Assembly (NCBI GenBank): GCA_910588925.1 | Contig: CAJURV010000039.1 | Coordinates: forward strand, 1 to 20,047 | Direction: 5' to 3' | Origin: an uncultured Rikenellaceae bacterium | GTDB taxonomy: Bacteria > Bacteroidota > Bacteroidia > Bacteroidales > Rikenellaceae | DNA: 20,047 nt | In this document: positions 15,302-20,047 of the stretch, piece by piece | Layout: each line of letters starts with the position of its first letter | Numbering within the stretch: position 1 is the first letter of the stretch | Made by a program: the position numbers and the translations under genes | The notes under the pieces: model-generated | Database searches by the model: none | Seen by the model: only the letters and a program-made list of their open reading frames with translations | What the model was told of the DNA's origin: nothing

Positions 15302-17510
15302 GTATATATTCATCGACAAGTGGAAGATAATAGAGAACCGTTACCGTCCCGAGCGTACGCGTGCCGGCGAGAGCCTTTTCAGTATAGGTAACGGCGTGAT
15401 GGGCGGACGGGCCAATTTCGAGGAGCGTTTCTCGGGCGACACTCTGCAAGGCAATTACATAGGCGGAGTGTATTACCCGGATAAGACGCGTGTGGGATGG
15501 TGGAAGAACGGCTATCCGGAGTCTTTCGCCAAGATGCTCAACAGTGCGTTTTGGTGCGGTGTGGACGTGACGGTGGCAGGCGAGAGTATCGACCTTGCCG
15601 TATGCCGCGTAGCAGATTACTACCGTGAGCTCGACATGCGCACCGGTACGCTTCTGCGTAGAGTGTCGCTTACTACACCGTCGGGCCGTCGTGTCGATAT
15701 AGAGGCGTTGCGGTTCGTAAGCATGGAGCGTCCCGAGCTCGGCGTTTTGCGTTACACTGTGACCCTCCCCGACCGGAGTGCCGAAGTTACCTTAGAGTCG
15801 TTTATTGATGGCGATGTGCGCAATGAGGATGCCAATTACGACGAGAAGTTTTGGCGTCCGGTGTCGCAGTCGCGGTGCGGCCTCGTCATGCAGACGCTAA
15901 AGAGCGGATTCGTCGTGGGATGGGCTATGGAGAACCGTATCGACGGTGCCTCTTTTATTGATACCGGACGCACGGAGTGTCCCGCCGAGACGGCTACTGT
16001 TACGGTAGAGGCCGGAGGAAGCGTTACTCTGTATAAGTTCGTGGGTATCTGTTCGTCGCTCAATCATGAATCATCTGATATTGCGGAAGCGGCGGCCCGG
16101 GTTGCCGACCGAGCAGCCTCTGCCGGGTTCGATGTCGTTTCAGAGGAACATAAAGCCGGTTGGGCTTCCATATGGGATAACGCCGACATAGAGATAGAGG
16201 GCGACGACGAGGCCCAGCAGGGCATTCGCTATTGCATCTTCCAACTGTTGCAGACATATACCGGGCGCGACAGTCGGCTCAATGTGGGTCCTAAGGGTTT
16301 CACCGGCGAGAAATACGGCGGCGGCACCTATTGGGACACCGAGGCCTATTGCCTGCCGTTCTATATGGCGACGGCAGGGCGGGAGGTGGCCCGCAATCTG
16401 CTTCTCTACCGTTACAACCAGCTCGACGCGGCCATAGAGAACGCCCGTAAGCTCGGTTTCGACGGCGGAGCCGCACTCTATCCGATGGTGACGGTGGACG
16501 GGAGCGAATGTCACAACGAGTGGGAGATAACTTTCGAGGAGATACATCGTAACGGAGCCGTCGCATACGCCATATACAACTACGTGCGTTACACCGGCGA
16601 TAGCGATTATATAGCCGGTTACGGTCTCGAGGTGTTGATATCCATAGCCCGTTTCTGGGCGCAACGCGTCAATTTCTCCGCGCCTAAAGGCAAGTACGTC
16701 ATGCTCGGCGTCACGGGGCCCAACGAGTACGAGAACAATGTCAACAACAACTGGTACACTCTCTACATAGCCCGTTGGTGCATGCGTTATGCCGCCGAAT
16801 CGGCCGAACGTGTGCGCTCGGAGCGTCCGGACGACTATCGTCGCATAGAGGAGAAGAGGGGTTTCGATTACGAGGCGGAGACAGCCCGTTGGCGCGAGAT
16901 ATGCGACAATATGTATTTCCCTTACGATGCCGAGAACGACATATTCCTGCAACAGGACGGGTATATGGACAAGAAGCAGATGTTGGTTTGCGATCTTCCT
17001 GCGAGCGAGCGTCCTATCAATCAGAAGTGGTCGTGGGATCGGATATTGCGAAGCTGTTTCATAAAACAGGCCGATGTGTTGCAGGGGCTATATTTCTTCC
17101 GCGACGATTTCGACGTCGATACCATAAAGCGTAACTTCCGCTTCTATGAGCCGCGCACTGTGCACGAGTCGTCGCTATCTCCGTGCGTGCATGCCGTTCT
17201 TGCCGCCGCCATAGGCGATACCCGCAAGGCCGAGGAGATGTATCTGCGCACATCGCGTCTCGATCTCGACGATTACAATAACGAGAACCGCGAGGGATTG
17301 CACATAACCAGTATGGCCGGATCGTGGTTGGCCGTGGTGGAGGGATTCGGCGGTATGCGCGTAGAGGGCGACCGTCTCGTATTCTCGCCAAGCCTCCCCG
17401 ACGCATGGCATTCCATGACATTCAAGGTACGTTTCCGCGGCAAACGCCTGACGGTGATGGCTACGAAAGATGGAGCCGTTGTGAGCGAGGAAGAGCGGTC
17501 CACTTTTTGA
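15294..17510 (+). CDS. GH65 phosphorylase, probably maltose phosphorylase
   Basis: Inverting phosphorylase expected to cleave maltose with phosphate into glucose and beta-glucose 1-phosphate, in the cytoplasm (no signal peptide). The 738 residues comprise an N-terminal beta-sandwich (about 1-270), a linker, an (alpha/alpha)6 barrel (about 320-680) and a small C-terminal beta domain. Landmarks are YWDTE at 346-350, ECHNEWEITFEEIHRNG around 405-421, VTGPNEYENNVNNNWY with the general acid Glu478 by family alignment, and the phosphate-binding HESSLSP from His624. The HNEWEITFE loop (407-415) is the form I recall from lactobacillus maltose phosphorylases, where this loop sets acceptor choice; trehalose and kojibiose enzymes differ there. 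Start overlaps pgmB by 8 bases, indicating translational coupling. Confidence 0.92.
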   Translation: MNEYIFIDKWKIIENRYRPERTRAGESLFSIGNGVMGGRANFEERFSGDTLQGNYIGGVYYPDKTRVGWWKNGYPESFAKMLNSAFWCGVDVTVAGESIDLAVCRVADYYRELDMRTGTLLRRVSLTTPSGRRVDIEALRFVSMERPELGVLRYTVTLPDRSAEVTLESFIDGDVRNEDANYDEKFWRPVSQSRCGLVMQTLKSGFVVGWAMENRIDGASFIDTGRTECPAETATVTVEAGGSVTLYKFVGICSSLNHESSDIAEAAARVADRAASAGFDVVSEEHKAGWASIWDNADIEIEGDDEAQQGIRYCIFQLLQTYTGRDSRLNVGPKGFTGEKYGGGTYWDTEAYCLPFYMATAGREVARNLLLYRYNQLDAAIENARKLGFDGGAALYPMVTVDGSECHNEWEITFEEIHRNGAVAYAIYNYVRYTGDSDYIAGYGLEVLISIARFWAQRVNFSAPKGKYVMLGVTGPNEYENNVNNNWYTLYIARWCMRYAAESAERVRSERPDDYRRIEEKRGFDYEAETARWREICDNMYFPYDAENDIFLQQDGYMDKKQMLVCDLPASERPINQKWSWDRILRSCFIKQADVLQGLYFFRDDFDVDTIKRNFRFYEPRTVHESSLSPCVHAVLAAAIGDTRKAEEMYLRTSRLDLDDYNNENREGLHITSMAGSWLAVVEGFGGMRVEGDRLVFSPSLPDAWHSMTFKVRFRGKRLTVMATKDGAVVSEEERSTF

Positions 17511-17695
17511 TGTGAGTGATATTCATCGGTAATAAAGACATTCCGGTGGGCGCATTATATTTGATATTGTAGGGGTTAGCCTGAATCCGCCCGCCGCGGG
17601 GTGCGGCTTGTGCATATCTCGTTAATTTGGATGTATCGGCTGAATTTTCGTTCAGGTCTCTTTGATGGAATCAATCGGCGATGCCCCCAAAAACG

Positions 17696-17737
17696 CCAAA
17701 CCGCTCCCGGTTCACAGCCGGGAGCGGTTTGGTTTAT
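17696..17737. terminator. Strong bidirectional terminator between GH65 gene and C1 peptidase gene
   Basis: A perfect 15-base inverted repeat (17696-17710 and 17718-17732) encloses a 7-base loop. It is followed by TTTATTAT on the plus strand and by CGTTTTTGG on the minus strand. The flanking genes converge here, so it should serve both; it is 24 bases from the peptidase stop codon. Confidence 0.88.
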
Positions 17738-17756
17738 TATCGTAAGTGGGTGCCGG

Positions 17757-19127
17757 TTAGAACATATAGTCCCAAGCGGGTAACAGGATAGGTTCGGTTT
17801 TGGCTGCCTTGAGCGATTTTTCGTCGAGATAGCGTTTGTTTACCACTAAGCGGAACATATATTCGTCGAACCATTTGTCGGTGAATGTCATGTAGCCGTT
17901 GTGTCCGGCGGCGGGGCCCCAACTGTTTTCGAACTGCCATTTGACGGGCTTGCCGTTGTCGTCGGTGTCTACTGCCACGAGAGCCATGGCATGTGCCGAC
18001 GCGCTCTGACGGGTCAATATACGGGCCTTCTTATCCATATCCATCTCTATGCCGAAGAGCGCCTCCATGTCGTACATTTCGGGATCGCATACGCCATCGG
18101 CAGAGTTGTAGTAAGCCACGTCGCACGAGGCGTACATTGCTTCGTTGTCTTTGATGGAAGCTATGGCGGCACGCTTGATGGCGTCGTTGGGCAGGTTGAG
18201 GTACACCCAGTTGACCCCTTCGTAGGTGTTGCGGTAGTTGGCTATTTCGTACACCTTGTAATATTCGCGGGTGGGGTCGTTCATTATCATTATGTACGAT
18301 TTGGGGTCGTAATCGTCGGGAACTATGCTCTTGTAAAATTCGAGAGGGGTGGTTTTAAGTGTCTTAACCTCTCCCGTCTTGGTCTGATACCTCCACTCGA
18401 ACTCTGTGGGAGGCACGCCGAGGCAGAGTGCCAGCACCCTATATACATCCTTGAGAATGTCTTTTTTCGCTTCGGCCACCTGAGCCGCGTCGGCACCGTC
18501 GGCTATGATATTGCGCAACCGGTAGCCTCCGGCACGTAATCTTCTGTTGATAACCGAACGCATGGAACCGGTATTGTTGGAGTGTGCCGTTTCGGGCATA
18601 ACGCTTTGAGGTACTACGCCGTATTTCTCCGCGACATTATAGAACAGGTTCCATACGCCGCCGTCGCCTACGGGGCTCTTGAAGAAGAATTCCACGTCGC
18701 GGTCGGCCATATCGCGGTCGGCCGTAGCTATGACGTTCTCCAAGAAGAGATTGCTCTTTTCGAACATATCCCAGAAATAGTTGTAGTTATGCGAGAAGTC
18801 GAAAGAGGAGAGGTCGAATTTATCCATTACCACTGGCCTCAATACGTTCATGGAGGTGAACATCCAGCATCTGCCCGACTGTTTCTGGTCGGTTATGCCT
18901 TTGACGTTTACTTTGTGTTTGAAGAAGTGGTCTATCTTGCCGTCGAGGTCGTGATTCAACGACAATTTGGATAGATTGGGGTCGGCTTTCAGAATGTTCT
19001 GCAGAGCCGTCGTAGAGGCGTCTTTAACGAACGACGATTGAATCTCGCGCAGATCCCCCACCGTCAATTCCTGAGCCGACACACATACCGCGGCGAGGCT
19101 CAATGCGACTGTAAGAAATGATTTCAT
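17757..19127 (-). CDS. Secreted C1 cysteine peptidase, bleomycin hydrolase / aminopeptidase C type
   Basis: Papain-fold aminopeptidase of the C1B group. The start chosen is the ATG at 19127 because it opens directly with a signal peptide (MKSFLTVALSLAAVCVSA, cleavage likely after Ala18); a longer frame reaching 19196 overlaps the promoter. The 456 residues contain the active-site Cys87 in KQSGRCWMF, His379 in SASAHAMALV and Asn401 in FENSWG, all typical of PepC or bleomycin hydrolase. Export is unlike cytoplasmic lactococcal PepC but common among Bacteroidota homologues, so a periplasmic peptide-processing role is likely. The C-terminus ends LLPAWDYMF; in bleomycin hydrolases the C-terminal tail enters the active site and limits cleavage to aminopeptidase action. 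Confidence 0.92.
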   Translation of the reverse strand: MKSFLTVALSLAAVCVSAQELTVGDLREIQSSFVKDASTTALQNILKADPNLSKLSLNHDLDGKIDHFFKHKVNVKGITDQKQSGRCWMFTSMNVLRPVVMDKFDLSSFDFSHNYNYFWDMFEKSNLFLENVIATADRDMADRDVEFFFKSPVGDGGVWNLFYNVAEKYGVVPQSVMPETAHSNNTGSMRSVINRRLRAGGYRLRNIIADGADAAQVAEAKKDILKDVYRVLALCLGVPPTEFEWRYQTKTGEVKTLKTTPLEFYKSIVPDDYDPKSYIMIMNDPTREYYKVYEIANYRNTYEGVNWVYLNLPNDAIKRAAIASIKDNEAMYASCDVAYYNSADGVCDPEMYDMEALFGIEMDMDKKARILTRQSASAHAMALVAVDTDDNGKPVKWQFENSWGPAAGHNGYMTFTDKWFDEYMFRLVVNKRYLDEKSLKAAKTEPILLPAWDYMF

Positions 19128-19173
19128 CTGTTTTTTATGTTTAATTCGATATATGAATCGCTTCATGCGGTTA

Positions 19174-19204
19174 CAAATATAAAGAAAATCCGGCATTCGA
19201 CATA
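19174..19204 (-). promoter_or_regulatory. Candidate promoter of the C1 peptidase gene
   Basis: Minus-strand TATATTTG (19174-19181), preceded after 19 bases by TATG (19201-19204), the same arrangement as upstream of purD. The leader is about 40 bases and AT-rich. Confidence 0.6.
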
Positions 19205-19292
19205 ATATTTATGCACAGTGCCGTATTGTCATACCTGTTGCCCTGCTATTGACTATTATGCCGTTAGTGGGCGCATCTGTATGGAGCCGAAG

Positions 19293-19322
19293 TTGACGGT
19301 TCGTAAATTTTTCGTAGATTTG
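19293..19322 (+). promoter_or_regulatory. Promoter of the alpha/beta hydrolase gene
   Basis: TTG (19293-19295), 19 bases, TAGATTTG (19315-19322): the closest match to the Bacteroidota consensus in the window. The predicted transcription start lies about 22 bases before the ATG, and the leader is A-rich with no Shine-Dalgarno sequence. Confidence 0.65.
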
Positions 19323-19350
19323 GCGTGTTTAAAATTAAAAATCGAATAAG

Positions 19351-20047
19351 ATGAAAAGAACAGGCTGCTATTTTAAGGCGTTCGGTCTTCTGATGTTGAC
19401 GGCTATGTCCGCAGGTTGCCTTACGGCCCAGGGAGCCGACAAGGCAAAAGGAGATAAGGACGGCGATATAAAGGCTTTTTTCTCTGATTATCTGTCTGGC
19501 AAGGCCGCTACTTACGACAGTGACGCACGTCTTAAACTATCCGACGTAGAGAAAGAACAGGCGCGTGTGTGGAAGGCATGGAGAGAGGCCAACGACAGCT
19601 ACGACGAACAGAAGCTGATAGCTTTCGATACTTTGTCCGCTTCACGGTCGGGACGTTGGGAGCTTCCTGCCGATCTCGAACCGGACGCCGTGATGCCTTA
19701 TTACTGGGGCTTTAAAGGAGAGAAGCCGGATGACGGATACCCTATGTACCTCTACATGCACGGCTCGGGTGACAAGAATAACGAATGGAAAAACGGCATA
19801 CGTTTCGCAACGGAGCTGTTCGAGGATGCGCCGTCGGTGTATTTCATACCGCAGATTCCCAACACCGGCAACTACTATCGCTGGTATCAGAAGTCGAAAC
19901 AGTTCGCGTGGGAAAAACTGTTGCGTTTGGCTCTCGCTTCCGGACAGATCGATCCGAATAAGATATATTTCTTCGGTATCTCGGAAGGCGGTTACGGAAG
20001 CCAGCGTTTGGCGTCGTTCTATGCCGACTATCTGGCCGGTGCCGGTC
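19351..20047 (+). CDS. Secreted alpha/beta hydrolase (esterase/peptidase-like), C-terminus beyond the window
   Basis: The first 232 codons of an exported hydrolase. Residues 1 to about 26 are a signal peptide; a Cys at 23 follows SAG, but the lipobox is poor (Ser at -3), so signal peptidase I cleavage near LTAQ is as likely as lipidation. A helical region follows (about 30-100) with no family I recognise. The alpha/beta hydrolase core comes next: LYMHGSGD near 130 supplies the oxyanion-hole HG, and YFFGISEGGYGSQRL holds the nucleophile elbow GxSxGG with Ser211. The acid and His of the triad would lie beyond the right edge. Substrate unknown; the PHB-depolymerase or acetyl-xylan-esterase-like groups share this layout. 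It has its own promoter and is divergent from the C1 peptidase gene. Confidence 0.8.
   Translation, partial: MKRTGCYFKAFGLLMLTAMSAGCLTAQGADKAKGDKDGDIKAFFSDYLSGKAATYDSDARLKLSDVEKEQARVWKAWREANDSYDEQKLIAFDTLSASRSGRWELPADLEPDAVMPYYWGFKGEKPDDGYPMYLYMHGSGDKNNEWKNGIRFATELFEDAPSVYFIPQIPNTGNYYRWYQKSKQFAWEKLLRLALASGQIDPNKIYFFGISEGGYGSQRLASFYADYLAGAG

Noticed and set aside
16140..16952. A 270-codon frame antisense to the GH65 gene
   Set aside because: It is a shadow of a conserved enzyme whose motifs are all intact on the plus strand; no independent signals.
19128..19196. Longer C1 peptidase with 23 extra N-terminal residues
   Set aside because: The ATG at 19127 begins a textbook signal peptide; the extension is basic and aromatic and its start would overlap the -7 box.
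1..20047. tRNA or rRNA genes, CRISPR arrays, transposase genes, toxin-antitoxin or defence genes
   Set aside because: I looked through the gaps for T-arm-like sequences and regular repeats and through the frames for the relevant motifs, and found none.

Overview
This is a chromosomal window from a Bacteroidota bacterium, most likely a Bacteroidales member with G+C a little above half (something Rikenellaceae-like would fit, but rank below order is a guess). The reasons are several promoters of the Bacteroidota type (a TAnnTTTG -7 box with a TTG-like element 19-20 bases upstream), start codons without Shine-Dalgarno sequences, and the gene order ftsX - DUF3098 gene - uppP - truB. Most of the window is housekeeping. 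I see no CRISPR array, insertion sequence, prophage, tRNA or rRNA.

Layout. A XerC/XerD-type recombinase runs off the left edge on the minus strand (1-788). Across a 543-base divergent gap a plus-strand cluster begins: a YfhO-family membrane protein, FtsX, a small DUF3098-type membrane protein, UppP and TruB (1332-6471). All are closely packed, and most concern the envelope or cell division. Converging on it are a polytopic membrane protein (6682-7665) and PurD (7811-9220), both minus strand. A gene-poor kilobase follows (9221-10239); on its minus strand it carries a well-bounded candidate small RNA with its own promoter and terminator. Then come three minus-strand genes: a transglutaminase-fold lipoprotein and GltX as a likely operon, and the GTPase YchF.

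From 14639 the plus strand carries an overlapping two-gene sugar cassette: a beta-phosphoglucomutase-like HAD enzyme and a GH65 phosphorylase that looks like maltose phosphorylase. Together they would turn maltose plus phosphate into glucose and glucose 6-phosphate. A strong bidirectional terminator separates them from a convergent secreted C1 (bleomycin-hydrolase/PepC-like) peptidase. The window ends inside a secreted alpha/beta hydrolase gene whose promoter is the best match to the Bacteroidota consensus here.

I did not find a convincing new multi-gene system. The items most worth a second look are the candidate small RNA at 9615-9857, a histone-H1-like basic tail on PurD, a transglutaminase-fold lipoprotein with Ser in place of the catalytic Cys, a paired leader upstream of yfhO, and a strong preference for the ATA isoleucine codon despite the G+C content.
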